Origin: Sporichthya polymorpha DSM 43042
Lineage (GTDB): Bacteria > Actinomycetota > Actinomycetes > Sporichthyales > Sporichthyaceae
Assembly (NCBI RefSeq): GCF_000384115.1
Contig: NZ_KB913029.1
Coordinates: 3,199,057 to 3,263,056, forward strand
DNA length: 64,000 nt
Direction of reading: 5' to 3'
The position numbers were made by a program, and so were the translations under genes. The first letter of the stretch is position 1. Each line of letters starts with the position of its first letter. Below, piece after piece: positions 16,081-23,920 of the stretch. The notes under the pieces are model-generated. The model had not been told where the DNA came from. It worked only from the letters and a program-made list of their open reading frames with translations, and did no database searches.

Positions 16081-18144
16081 TCAACGGGGGAGGCCGACCC
16101 CCCGGGCGATGAGGCCGCGCTGGATGTCGTTGGTCCCGCCGCCGATGACGTACATCGGGGCGAGTCGATTCAGGTACTCGGGCCACGGGCCGGCGGGGCC
16201 GTCGGCGCGGAGGGCGTCGGGGCCGAGGACGTCGAGCAGGATCCCGCCGAACCGTTCGGCCAGTTCCCCGCCGAGGACGCCGGCCATCGGAGCAGCCAGG
16301 CGCGCCTGCGGAGTGGAGCCGAGAGCGGTGCGGACGAGGGCGTGCAGGGCCTGGAGTTCGGCGGCGACCGAGTCGAGGGCGGCGCGGCTCGCGGAGCCGC
16401 GGGGTCCGAGCAGGTCGGGGTCCCGGCGGCCCGCGGCGACGACGTCGTCGAGGACCCGCTGGAGCAGCGCGGCGATCCCGCCCATCAGCACGCGTTCCCC
16501 GGCGAGGGCGGATGTGATGACCCTCCAGCCGCCGTTCACCTCGCCGATGACGGCGTCGTCGCTCACGAGCACATCGTCGAGGAACACGGTGGCCGCAGTC
16601 TCGCCGGACAGCGCGGTCATCGGACGGATCGTCACACCGGGCGCCGACGTGGGGACGAGGAACACCGTGATGCCCGCGTGGGGCGGGGTGGCGGTCGGGT
16701 CGGTGCGCGCCGCGAGCCAGATCCAGTCGGCGACGTCCGCGCGGGTCGTCCAGATCTTCTGCCCGGAAATCTCCCACGCACCGTCGACGCGGGTCGCGCG
16801 GGTGCGCAGCGACGCGAGGTCGGAGCCGGTCTCGGGCTCGGAGTAGCCGAGGCAGAAGCGCATCCGGCCCTCGCGCACGAGGGGGAGGAACTGCGCCTGC
16901 TGCGCCGGCGTGCCGTGGGCGACGATGGCGTCGCCGACGATGAGGACCGAGGCCAGCTCGATCTCGACCGGGGCCCGGGCGTAGGTGAACTCGTGCTGGA
17001 GGACGGCGAGTTCGTCCAGCGGCGCGGAGCGGCCACCGAGAGCCGGCGGCCACGCCATCCCGAGCCAGCCGCGGTCGACGAGGGCGGCCACCGCCGCGTC
17101 GCGGTCGTAGGTGCCGTTCGGCCGGCGGAGACTGGCGATGACGGCGCGGACCTCGGCGCGGAACTCTTCGGCGTCGTCGCCGATGGCGGGCATCGTGGCC
17201 CCGGCCAGGAGCCGGTCGGTCACCGAGCCGGCGGTCGGAGCCAGCGCGGCGCACTGGGCCAGGTCCGCGTGCACCCGGCGGAACAGCCAGGGCCCGACGT
17301 GCTCGGAGAAGTACCCGATCGCGCCCAGCGTGTGGTGCGCGGCGAGCAGGACGGCACGGGCGGACTCCGCAATGTGACGGACCGCCAGTTCGGCGCGGAA
17401 CTCCCAGTCGCCGGCGCCGCTTTCCAGGGCGCGGACGGCGTCCTGGAGCAGCAGCGCGGCCCCGGCGACGGCGATCGCGGCCGTGGCGGTCCGCTGCTGC
17501 ACGGCACCGAACGTGCCGATGACACGGCCGAACTGCTTCCGGGTCTTCGCGTGATCGACGGCGAGCTCGTGCAACCGGGCCGCCCCGCCGGCGGCGCGGG
17601 CCGCGAGCGCGAGCCGCAGCTGCGTCCGGGCCGCGTCGGTGACGGCGACCCCCGGGTCGGCGGACCAGACCGCCGGCTCCAGGTCGCCGACGCCCCACTC
17701 CGGCCGCGCGGTCCCCGGCTCGACGCCGGTGACGCGCACCGGCTGCAGATCGACCGCGCCGTCCCCGATCACCAGGACGTGGGTGAGCACCGACGCCGCC
17801 TCCAGGCCGCGGACCCCGTCGGCCAGGGAAGGCACGACCGCGAGCCGGAGGTCGCCCCGGCGGACCGCGTCCGCGAGGTCGGCGGGGAGCAACCGTGCGG
17901 CGACGTAGGCGTCGGCGACCGCGACGGGGCAGGCGACGCGGCCCAGCGCGTCGGCGATCGCGACCAGCGCGGCGGCCGACCCCTCGCCCTCGAGGTCGAA
18001 CCAGCCGGCCTTGGCGCCCAACTCCCAGATCTGCGCGAGGGCGTCGGAACTCGGATCCTGCGGCGTCCAGGTGCCGGCGAGCAGCGCGGCTGCCGAGGCG
18101 CTCATCGCGGCGTCGGTCGTCGCCGTCGTCGTCCCTGTGCTCAC
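16081..18144 (-). CDS. Single-chain double acyl-CoA dehydrogenase (FadE34-like)
   Basis: 687 aa, nearly twice the usual 380. Residues 1 to about 315 are one divergent acyl-CoA dehydrogenase half (ELAVDHAKTRKQFGRVIGTFGAVQQ) lacking the middle beta domain. From about 318 a second complete copy begins (EEFRAEVRAVIAS ... GYSEPETGSDLASLRTRA ... GQKIWTTRADVADWIW ... VIGGGTNDIQRGLIA). In steroid-degrading actinobacteria such chains act as fused equivalents of alpha2beta2 FadE pairs on bulky CoA esters. The GTG start overlaps the upstream stop (GTGA). Confidence 0.88.
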   Translation of the reverse strand: MSTGTTTATTDAAMSASAAALLAGTWTPQDPSSDALAQIWELGAKAGWFDLEGEGSAAALVAIADALGRVACPVAVADAYVAARLLPADLADAVRRGDLRLAVVPSLADGVRGLEAASVLTHVLVIGDGAVDLQPVRVTGVEPGTARPEWGVGDLEPAVWSADPGVAVTDAARTQLRLALAARAAGGAARLHELAVDHAKTRKQFGRVIGTFGAVQQRTATAAIAVAGAALLLQDAVRALESGAGDWEFRAELAVRHIAESARAVLLAAHHTLGAIGYFSEHVGPWLFRRVHADLAQCAALAPTAGSVTDRLLAGATMPAIGDDAEEFRAEVRAVIASLRRPNGTYDRDAAVAALVDRGWLGMAWPPALGGRSAPLDELAVLQHEFTYARAPVEIELASVLIVGDAIVAHGTPAQQAQFLPLVREGRMRFCLGYSEPETGSDLASLRTRATRVDGAWEISGQKIWTTRADVADWIWLAARTDPTATPPHAGITVFLVPTSAPGVTIRPMTALSGETAATVFLDDVLVSDDAVIGEVNGGWRVITSALAGERVLMGGIAALLQRVLDDVVAAGRRDPDLLGPRGSASRAALDSVAAELQALHALVRTALGSTPQARLAAPMAGVLGGELAERFGGILLDVLGPDALRADGPAGPWPEYLNRLAPMYVIGGGTNDIQRGLIARGVGLPR

Positions 18145-19265
18145 GGCGTCACCAGGGCCGCCACTTCGCGGAGGCGCGCCTCGCAGTCGCGGATCATCCC
18201 GGTCGCGATGTCGTACGCGGGCTCCAGCTGCCGGAACCGGCCGACGACCTGGCCGATGAAGAACGACTCCAGTTCGAGCGCGCCGGGGTGGCCCGCCTCG
18301 GCCGCGGCGTCGATGCGGTTCCAGGCGTCGTTGACCAGCAGCGGCTGCAGCGGCATCGGCAGCGGCGGCGGGGCGTCGGAGGACTCCCACGCGTCGTGCC
18401 ACGCGGAGCGCAACTGCCGGGCCGGCTTGCCCGTCCGCGTCGGGGACCGGAGGGTCGAGCTGCTGCCGGCGGCGAGGAATTTCTCCTTGATCTCGCGCGG
18501 GGTGATGTCCTCCTCGGACCGCAGCCACACCGACCCGCACCACACCCCGGCCGCGCCGAGCGCCAGGGCCGCGGCCATCTGGGCACCGCTGGCGATGCCG
18601 CCGGCGGCCAGGACCGGGGTGTCCCCGGCGAGTTCGACGATCTCGGGGGTGAGGACCATCGTGGCGATCGTGCCGGTGTGGCCGCCGGCCTCGGTGCCCT
18701 GCGCGATGAGCAGGTCGACGCCGCGTTCGAGTTGTTGCTGCGCGTGCTTCGGCGATCCCACCAGCGCCGCCACCGGCACCCCGTGTTCGCGGCCGAGTCT
18801 GAGCATCGGCTCCGGGGCCGGGCCGAGCGCGTTGGCGACGAGCGCGAGGGGGTGCCGGAACGCGACCTCGAGCAGGGCTTCGGCGCCGTTGCCGGCCAGC
18901 CCCGCCATCAGGTCGTCGGTGAACAGCGCCTTGCCGGCGTCGGCGGGGATCTCGTACTTGGCAAGGAGTTCGTCGACGAACCGGATGTGCGCCGCAGGGA
19001 TCTGGGCCCGCAGGCTCGCGATGAGGTTCGCCGGGTCGCCGGGCACGGATTTCGCCGGGATCAGGACGTCGACGCCGAAGGGCTTGCCCTCGACCTGCTC
19101 GGTGATCCAGGTCAGCTGGGCGTCGAGTTGCTCCGGCGTGTACGCCGTCGCGCCCAGGACGCCGAGCCCACCCGCCCGGCTCACCGCCGCGACCACCCCG
19201 GGGGAGCGGCTGAACCCGATCAACGGGTGCTCGATCCCCAGCAGCTCGGTGGCGACGGTTCGCAC
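18141..19265 (-). CDS. NAD(P)H-dependent flavin oxidoreductase, nitronate monooxygenase family
   Basis: 374 aa with a TIM-barrel FMN fold: LLGIEHPLIGFSRSPGVVAAVSRAGGLGVLGA at the start, the catalytic-region AQGTEAGGHTG at about 193-203, and the phosphate-binding PVLAAGGIASGAQMAAALALGA. Relatives are annotated as 2-nitropropane dioxygenase, but many act as enoyl-reductase-like or quinone-reducing flavoenzymes. It heads the minus-strand acyl-CoA operon; a GTG start is preceded by GGGAGG. Its promoter region carries four palindromes. Confidence 0.88.
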   Translation of the reverse strand: MRTVATELLGIEHPLIGFSRSPGVVAAVSRAGGLGVLGATAYTPEQLDAQLTWITEQVEGKPFGVDVLIPAKSVPGDPANLIASLRAQIPAAHIRFVDELLAKYEIPADAGKALFTDDLMAGLAGNGAEALLEVAFRHPLALVANALGPAPEPMLRLGREHGVPVAALVGSPKHAQQQLERGVDLLIAQGTEAGGHTGTIATMVLTPEIVELAGDTPVLAAGGIASGAQMAAALALGAAGVWCGSVWLRSEEDITPREIKEKFLAAGSSSTLRSPTRTGKPARQLRSAWHDAWESSDAPPPLPMPLQPLLVNDAWNRIDAAAEAGHPGALELESFFIGQVVGRFRQLEPAYDIATGMIRDCEARLREVAALVTP

Positions 19266-19354
19266 GGGCAGGCCTCCCGGGGTCGAATTACAGAACGCTC
19301 TACGTCAGTAATCCCGCACCGTACCCCGGCCCCAGGCCAGAGGGAAGGCTCGTC

Positions 19355-19375
19355 ACTGGACATGACATATCCAGT
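19355..19375. repeat. ACTGGA-type near-palindrome (TGACA centre)
   Basis: ACTGGACATGACATATCCAGT reads almost the same on both strands; the three mismatches are in the inner part. It is the same design as the three copies at 61041-61124. It lies 90-110 bases upstream of the flavoenzyme start and may be an operator for the long minus-strand operon. Confidence 0.6.
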
Positions 19376-19394
19376 CGGTCAGGCCGGATCCATG

Positions 19395-19471
19395 AGGGGT
19401 GTCACCCCTTTGTCCTCCGTCACCGAGGGGTGTCACCCCTTTGGTCGCGGCGACAAGGGGGTGTCACCCCC
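19395..19471. repeat. Three GGGGTGTCACCCC palindromes at 31-base spacing
   Basis: Identical 13-base cores start at 19396, 19427 and 19458. The spacing of 31 bases is close to three turns of B-DNA. The spacers differ (TTTGTCCTCCGTCACCGA and TTTGGTCGCGGCGACAAG). The array is between two co-directional minus-strand genes. It resembles a multi-site operator as much as a repetitive extragenic element. Confidence 0.85.
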
Positions 19472-19483
19472 ATGGGTGGGGGG

Positions 19484-20188
19484 TCAGTCGCCGAGGAGGA
19501 GGCGGACGACGTTGGGGTGGGTGTGGGGGTCGTCGGTGCCGGCGCCGATGCCTTCGGCACGGACGGTCATCGGCGGCTGGGGGCCGAACGAGTCGGCGAG
19601 GGTCCGGAGCAGCGCCGCGCCCGTCGGGGTGCAGCTCCCGCGGGGCATGGGGCCCGCCGTCGTCGGGACGTCGCGCAGCACCCGGGTGACGACGCGGCCG
19701 GGCAGGGGCAGGGAGTCGGGCGGACCCGCGACGACCCGGGCCCCGACCGCGATCGTCGACACCGTCAGCGACTCCAGGGCCAGGTGCTCGAACCCGGCGC
19801 AGACCCCGACGATGTCGGCGAACGAGTCCAGCACCTCGAAGAAGTCGACGTCGTCGAGGGCGATGTCGCGCGCCTCCGACTCCGCGCGGGCGTGGCGCTC
19901 GAAGGCGGCCAGGGCGCGGTCGCGCACGCCGTCCGGCAGGTCGGCGGCCAGGAGTCGCTCTCGAATGCTCGCCCACGGCCGGTGCGTGTCGCTCGGGGCG
20001 AAGTCGACGTGGCACTTGGTCGCGGCGACGCCGCCGCGGACGACCTGCTCACGGCGCAGTCGGATCGGCTCGGGAGCGACGGCGTCGACCGCGGTCTGCA
20101 GCACGGACAACGGGACGCCGACGTCGATCAGGGCGCCGAGCAGCATGTCGCCGGCGGCGCCGGCGGTGGCGTCGATCCAGCCGATCAC
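19484..20188 (-). CDS. LarC1-like nickel-pincer cofactor protein, N-terminal domain only
   Basis: 234 aa. IGWIDATAGAAGDMLLGALIDVGVP is the LarC N-terminal signature. Later landmarks are FFEVLDSFADIVGVCAGFEHL (usual HEVGAxDSIxDIVG) and GSCTPTGAALLRTLAD. It ends HPNVVRLLLGD, exactly where LarC1 ends in families that make LarC2 by frameshift. LarC uses CTP in nickel insertion during pincer-cofactor synthesis. No LarC2, LarB, LarE or LarA is present nearby. A GTG start is used; no strong ribosome site. Confidence 0.8.
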   Translation of the reverse strand: MIGWIDATAGAAGDMLLGALIDVGVPLSVLQTAVDAVAPEPIRLRREQVVRGGVAATKCHVDFAPSDTHRPWASIRERLLAADLPDGVRDRALAAFERHARAESEARDIALDDVDFFEVLDSFADIVGVCAGFEHLALESLTVSTIAVGARVVAGPPDSLPLPGRVVTRVLRDVPTTAGPMPRGSCTPTGAALLRTLADSFGPQPPMTVRAEGIGAGTDDPHTHPNVVRLLLGD

Positions 20189-20210
20189 CGCGGAGCCCGC
20201 GGGCGGGGCG

Positions 20211-20570
20211 TCAGCGCTTCCCGGCGCGGAGGGCGAGGGCGCCGGCGACGATGAAGGGGATCGGGCCGCCGATCGTGCCGAGCTTGGCGCGGGTGGACGC
20301 GCCCTCGCGGGCGAGCAGCAGGCCGGAGCCGGCGTCCAGAACGTCGCAGAGCAGGCCGGCGGTGAGGGCGAACCGGCGGGTCGACGGCAGGATCGTCATC
20401 GCGCCGAGGACGACGTCGCGGGCGCCGAACAGCCGCGTCATGAACTGAGCCGTCGGGTGATCGAGCTGGAAGTCGCCGAGCTTGGCGATGGTCGGCGGAT
20501 CGGCGAGCGCCAGTGCCCCGAACAGCGTCCGCCCCGCCCCCGATGCGACCGCCAGCGTCGTCTCCCGCAT
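20211..20570 (-). CDS. Small hypothetical membrane protein
   Basis: 119 aa with about three hydrophobic segments (TTLAVASGAGRTLFGALAL, FALTAGLLCDVLDAGSGLLLA, GPIPFIVAGALALRAGK). The conserved-looking core is FMTRLFGARDVVLGAMTI, similar in style to DUF4267-type small membrane proteins, but the family is not certain. The ATG at 20570 follows GAGGGAGGGAGCACGGC, a very strong ribosome site. It precedes the LarC1-like gene by 22 bases and is probably co-transcribed with it. Function unknown. Confidence 0.7.
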   Translation of the reverse strand: MRETTLAVASGAGRTLFGALALADPPTIAKLGDFQLDHPTAQFMTRLFGARDVVLGAMTILPSTRRFALTAGLLCDVLDAGSGLLLAREGASTRAKLGTIGGPIPFIVAGALALRAGKR

Positions 20571-20712
20571 GCCGTGCTCCCTCCCTCGGTTCAGTCCGAA
20601 TCTACCCGGCCAGAGGAAATGATTCGCATCCGCACCTCTAGGCGGATCGCCCCCGGCGGGTTACGCTCGAACCAGCAATCATTTTCCCTTTGACCCGGGG
20701 GCCCGGACCGTC
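20571..20712. promoter_or_regulatory. Divergent promoter with two AATCAT-type elements
   Basis: Between the small membrane-protein gene (minus) and the amidohydrolase gene (plus). GAGGAAATGATTCGC at 20613-20627 and GCAATCATTTTCCC at 20675-20688 are in opposite orientation and share AATCATTT. A -10-like TACGCT occurs at 20662-20667, so the second element would fall at about +8 to +21 of the plus transcript, a typical repressor position. The -35 is not obvious. Confidence 0.5.
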
Positions 20713-21867
20713 ATGCCACTCCAGCCGGACATGCAGCTGATCTCCGTGGACGATCATCTGATCGAGCATCCGCGGGTGTGGGCGGACCGGCTGCCGGCGA
20801 AGTGGGCGCAGGTGGCGCCGCACATCGTCGAGGTGCCGCGGGAGTCCGGCGGTCCGCCGAGTCAGGTGTGGGAGTACCAGGGGCGGCGCTATCCGCAGAT
20901 CGGGTTGAACGCGGTGGCGGGCAAGGACCCGTCGGAGTGGAACATCGATCCGGCGCGCTTCGACGAGATGCTGCCGGGTTGTTACGACCCGAAGCAGCGG
21001 CTGGCGGACATGGATCTGGACGGCGTCCAGGCCGCGCTGTGCTTCCCGTCGTTCCCGCGGTTCGCGGGGACGGTGTTCCTGGAGGGCGAGGACCGTGAGG
21101 TCGCGCTGGCGTGCGTGCGCGCCTACAACGACTTCCTGATCGAGGAGTGGTGCGCGGCCGACCCGCATCGGTACATCCCGCTCTCGATCCTGCCGCTGTG
21201 GGACGTGGACGCGTGCGTCGCGGAGATCCACCGGACGGCGGATCTGGGCTCGCGCACGATCTCGTTCCCGGAGAACACCTACCCGCTGGGACTGCCGTCG
21301 CTGCACGACCCGCACTGGGACCCGGTGTGGCGGGCGGCGGCGGAGCGTCAGTTGCCGCTGTCGTTGCACTTCGGGACCTCGGGGCAGTCCCCGCGGCCGT
21401 CGCCGGACGGGCCGCTGGCGGTGAGCATCACGCTGTTCGGGACGAACTCGATGTCCGCGGTGGTGGACCTGCTGTTCTCGCCGGTGTTCCACCAGCACCC
21501 GGACCTGAAGGTGGCGCTGTCCGAGGGTGGGATCGGGTGGATCCCCTACATCCTCGAGCGGGCGGATTACGTGTGGGAGCGGCACCGCTTCTACCAGAAC
21601 GTGAACCAGGAGGTCCGGCCCTCTGAGCTGTTCCGCCGCAACGTCTACGCCTGCTTCATCGAGGACAAGCACGGCCTCGCGGTGCGCGAGTCGGTGGGTG
21701 TGGCGAACATGCTCTGGGAGTGCGACTACCCGCACTCGGACTCGAACTGGCCGAACAGCCGCAAGGTCGCCGAGGAGGTCTTCGCCGACGTCCCCGACTC
21801 CGACGTCCGGCGGATCGTGGAGACCAACGCACGCGAGCTGTTCCGCTTCCCGCGAGCCGCGGCATGA
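20713..21867 (+). CDS. Amidohydrolase (amidohydrolase-2 family)
   Basis: 384 aa. The metal-ligand motif is ISVDDHLIEHPRVW near the N-terminus (Asp-Asp-His in place of the usual HxH). Others are LSLHFGTSG, LSEGGIGWIPYILERADYVW and ECDYPHSDSNWPNS, where the last Asp/His form the active site. Family members cleave C-N or C-C bonds or decarboxylate aromatic and cyclic acids; in actinobacteria they often accompany steroid or terpene genes. Coupled to a 64-aa protein through ATGA. The first gene of a three-gene plus operon. Confidence 0.88.
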   Translation: MPLQPDMQLISVDDHLIEHPRVWADRLPAKWAQVAPHIVEVPRESGGPPSQVWEYQGRRYPQIGLNAVAGKDPSEWNIDPARFDEMLPGCYDPKQRLADMDLDGVQAALCFPSFPRFAGTVFLEGEDREVALACVRAYNDFLIEEWCAADPHRYIPLSILPLWDVDACVAEIHRTADLGSRTISFPENTYPLGLPSLHDPHWDPVWRAAAERQLPLSLHFGTSGQSPRPSPDGPLAVSITLFGTNSMSAVVDLLFSPVFHQHPDLKVALSEGGIGWIPYILERADYVWERHRFYQNVNQEVRPSELFRRNVYACFIEDKHGLAVRESVGVANMLWECDYPHSDSNWPNSRKVAEEVFADVPDSDVRRIVETNARELFRFPRAAA

Positions 21868-22058
21868 CCGACTCCCCGTCCGAGAAGAGCCTCGGGGCGT
21901 CCGACTGGGACGACGAGGACCTGCTCACGATCGCCGAGGCCTCGGAGCGGCTCGCGGAGGAGATCCGGCGCGCGCGCGAGCGCGGCGACGACCAACGTGT
22001 GCAGGAGCTGACCGAGGCGGCGGAACGCATCGCCGCCGCTCGTAACAAATCGATCTGA
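21864..22058 (+). CDS. Small acidic, helical protein coupled to the amidohydrolase
   Basis: 64 aa. The ATG overlaps the amidohydrolase stop by 4 bases, so translation is coupled. The sequence is acidic at the start (SDWDDEDLLTIAEASERLAEEI) and then an amphipathic Glu/Arg/Ala helix (RRARERGDDQRVQELTEAAERIAAARNKSI). It has no signal or membrane segment. It could be a stabilising subunit or adaptor of the amidohydrolase. No family was recognised. Confidence 0.75.
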   Translation: MTDSPSEKSLGASDWDDEDLLTIAEASERLAEEIRRARERGDDQRVQELTEAAERIAAARNKSI

Positions 22059-22082
22059 TCACCCGTCACGGAAGGTACCGGC

Positions 22083-23090
22083 ATGGCTCAAGGCATCGGG
22101 TCGCTCAACTTCAAAGCGATCACCGCCTCCTACGACCCCGACCTGAGGATCCACCTTCCGTCGAACACGCCGTTCGGGCTGACCGAGCAGGTCGTCTACC
22201 TCTACGGCGGCTGGCGCGAGGCCGACGGCACCCTGCACGTCTTCGAGCGCAAGTTCATCGGGCCGATGACGGCCGGCCTGTGGCTGATGAAGGCGCTCGA
22301 CGGCTCCGTCGAGATCGACGAGATCTCGGCCGAGACCGTGCGCGGCGAGGTCAAGCGGTCCTACGGCGACGACGAGTACGTCCTGGCGGGCCAGATGATG
22401 GAGAAGATCGGCAAGGGCGGCCTGTCGTACAAGTTCGCCCTCCGCGCCGGCGAGTTCACCTGGACCGAGGGTGACGACGTCCTCGCCCTCGACGGCAAGC
22501 TCGTCGGCCCCGGCATCCAGATCTACGCCCCCGACGTCGCCGAGCCGCTGCTGTACATCAGCGAGCTCTACAAGGTGAAGGGCACCGTGAAGGGCGACGA
22601 GGTCGAGGGCTTCGTCTTCCTCGACCACGCCTACTGGGCCCCCGGCCACGACTGGAAGGAGTACCGCGTCTTTCAGGACCTCCAGCTCGGCTGGCAGGCC
22701 TTCGCCAACGAGTACACCGACGGCAGCATCGAGTGGGGCCACCTGTGCCTCGGCCGCCACGGGTTCAACTTCACGGGCGTCGGCAGCGCCGACGGTCCGG
22801 TCTCCTGCGACAGCAACGTCACGGCCGGCCTCGATCTCGGCGAGGACGACTACTGCACGCGGCAGACCTGGCGCGCCGCCGACGGCAAGCGGTGGGTGTT
22901 CGAGCTGGAGGCCCCGCTGTCCGGGTTCACCAAGGCCCGCTGGGGCGGCTACCGCGCCCAGGCCGGCCACACCCAGCGCGTCGGCGACGACCGTGAGGTC
23001 AAGCTCGGCTTCAGCTGGCTCGAGACCTTCGGCGACCGCATCCGCGAGGACAAGATCCGCTCCTTCGACGAGGCGCTGGCCGACGGCTGA
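22083..23090 (+). CDS. Uncharacterised beta-rich protein, paralogue family member 1
   Basis: 335 aa, no signal peptide. Landmarks: LYGGWREADGTLHVFERKF-GPMTAGLWLM, TVRGEVKRSY, LVGPGIQIYAPD, SELYKVKGTVKGDEVEGFVFLDHAYW, WGHLCLGRHGFNFTGVGSADGPV and RWGGYRAQAGHTQRVGDDREVKLGFSWLETF. Many short strands with Trp/Gly turns suggest a lipocalin or double-barrel fold like AttH/CrtC hydratases, but this is inference. Two relatives are at 37939 and 61210, each next to acyl-CoA or amidohydrolase genes. ATG at 22083 follows GGAAGG. It is third in the amidohydrolase operon. Confidence 0.78.
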   Translation: MAQGIGSLNFKAITASYDPDLRIHLPSNTPFGLTEQVVYLYGGWREADGTLHVFERKFIGPMTAGLWLMKALDGSVEIDEISAETVRGEVKRSYGDDEYVLAGQMMEKIGKGGLSYKFALRAGEFTWTEGDDVLALDGKLVGPGIQIYAPDVAEPLLYISELYKVKGTVKGDEVEGFVFLDHAYWAPGHDWKEYRVFQDLQLGWQAFANEYTDGSIEWGHLCLGRHGFNFTGVGSADGPVSCDSNVTAGLDLGEDDYCTRQTWRAADGKRWVFELEAPLSGFTKARWGGYRAQAGHTQRVGDDREVKLGFSWLETFGDRIREDKIRSFDEALADG

Positions 23091-23100
23091 TCCCGGCACA

Positions 23101-23144
23101 ACGTCCGAAGATGTGGTCGCAATAGCAGCCACATCTTCGGACGT
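23101..23144. repeat. Convergent-junction hairpin repeat, copy 2
   Basis: 44 bases with perfect 16-base arms ACGTCCGAAGATGTGG / CCACATCTTCGGACGT and a 12-base loop TCGCAATAGCAG. It fills most of the 59-base gap between the converging family-1 gene and GntR gene. The same unit occurs at 37892. Probably a bidirectional, T-tract-free terminator. Confidence 0.9.
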
Positions 23145-23149
23145 TGCGG

Positions 23150-23920
23150 TCAGGCGAAGAGGCGGGCGTCCCGGCCGGAGGAGTTCTTCACCATCGCGGC
23201 GCCGAGCTGCTGCGCGTGCTTGGCCCAGATCTCGCGGGCGGCGTCGACGTCGCCGGACTCGATCGCGGCGACGAGCTGGGCGTGGGTCTTGTCCTTGCGG
23301 AGCTCGGGATCGGTGTTGCGGCCGGCGCGGATGCGGCCTTCCGCGTGCCGCTGCAGGACGCCGTCGATCAGATCCATGATCACCCAGAGCGTCGAGGACT
23401 TGCCGATCTCCGCGACCAGGCCGTGGAAGGCGACGGTCGCGGCGAGGAACTCCTCGAGGTCGCCGGAGGCGAGCGCGGCGTTCTCGGTCTCGAGGGCGGC
23501 GCGCAGGCGGGCGACGTCCTCGGGTGTCGCGTGCTCGGCGGCGAGGGCCGCGGCGTGCGGCTCCAGCACGGTGCGGGCGTAGGCGAAGTCCTCGAGTCGC
23601 GTGCCGCGGGACTGCAGAACGAGACCGAAGTAGCGGGCCGCGGCCTCGGCGCTGGGGTGCGTGACCTCCGCGCCCCCGCGTGCCCCGCGGTGGATGCGCA
23701 CCAGGCCCTCGGCCTCGAGGACGCGGAACGCCGAGCGCAGCGTCGCGCGGGAGACGTCGAACTGCTCCTGCAGCTCGGGCTCGGCCGCGAGGCGCGTGCC
23801 GGCGGGAAGCTCGCCGGTGACGATCTGCCGGCGCAGGTCACGCGCGAGCCGGCGGGCGTCGGCGGTGGCGCTGGCGGGGATGTCGTCGTCGCCCGGCGCC
23901 CCGGGTTCCTTACGGGCCAT
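23150..23920 (-). CDS. FadR-type GntR family regulator (FCD domain), 1
   Basis: 256 aa. The winged helix-turn-helix runs from ARRLARDLRRQIVTGELPAGTRLAAEPELQEQFDVSRATLRSAFRVLEAEGLVRI (about 18-72). The C-terminal all-helical FCD ligand domain carries LEPHAAALAAEHA, AFHGLVAEIGKS and HAQLVAAIESGDVDAAREIWAKHAQQL with the His residues expected for metal binding. It is 3' of, and overlaps by one base, a second FadR-type gene. Such pairs usually sense organic acids or acyl-CoAs and control adjacent catabolic genes. Confidence 0.92.
   Translation of the reverse strand: MARKEPGAPGDDDIPASATADARRLARDLRRQIVTGELPAGTRLAAEPELQEQFDVSRATLRSAFRVLEAEGLVRIHRGARGGAEVTHPSAEAAARYFGLVLQSRGTRLEDFAYARTVLEPHAAALAAEHATPEDVARLRAALETENAALASGDLEEFLAATVAFHGLVAEIGKSSTLWVIMDLIDGVLQRHAEGRIRAGRNTDPELRKDKTHAQLVAAIESGDVDAAREIWAKHAQQLGAAMVKNSSGRDARLFA

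Larger units (their letters stand above)
19266..19483. promoter_or_regulatory. Leader of the 9.8-19.3 kb operon with four palindromes
   Basis: This 218-base gap lies between the LarC1-like stop and the flavoenzyme start, both on the minus strand. It holds one GGACATGACATATCC palindrome (19355-19375) and three GGGGTGTCACCCC palindromes spaced 31 bases apart (19396, 19427, 19458). The AT-richer stretch TTACAGAACGCTCTACGTCAG near 19286-19306 is the likely core promoter for the operon. Nothing coding was seen. Confidence 0.5.

Noticed and set aside
19395-19471. Three regularly spaced repeats considered as a small CRISPR array
   Set aside because: Repeat cores are only 13 bases, spacers 18 bases, and no cas gene is present. 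The units are palindromes also found singly or in pairs elsewhere.
16066-20693. Long plus-strand open frames across the minus-strand dehydrogenase and flavoenzyme region
   Set aside because: No recognisable domain; composition is typical of shadow frames. The minus strand carries clear enzyme motifs and coupled starts.
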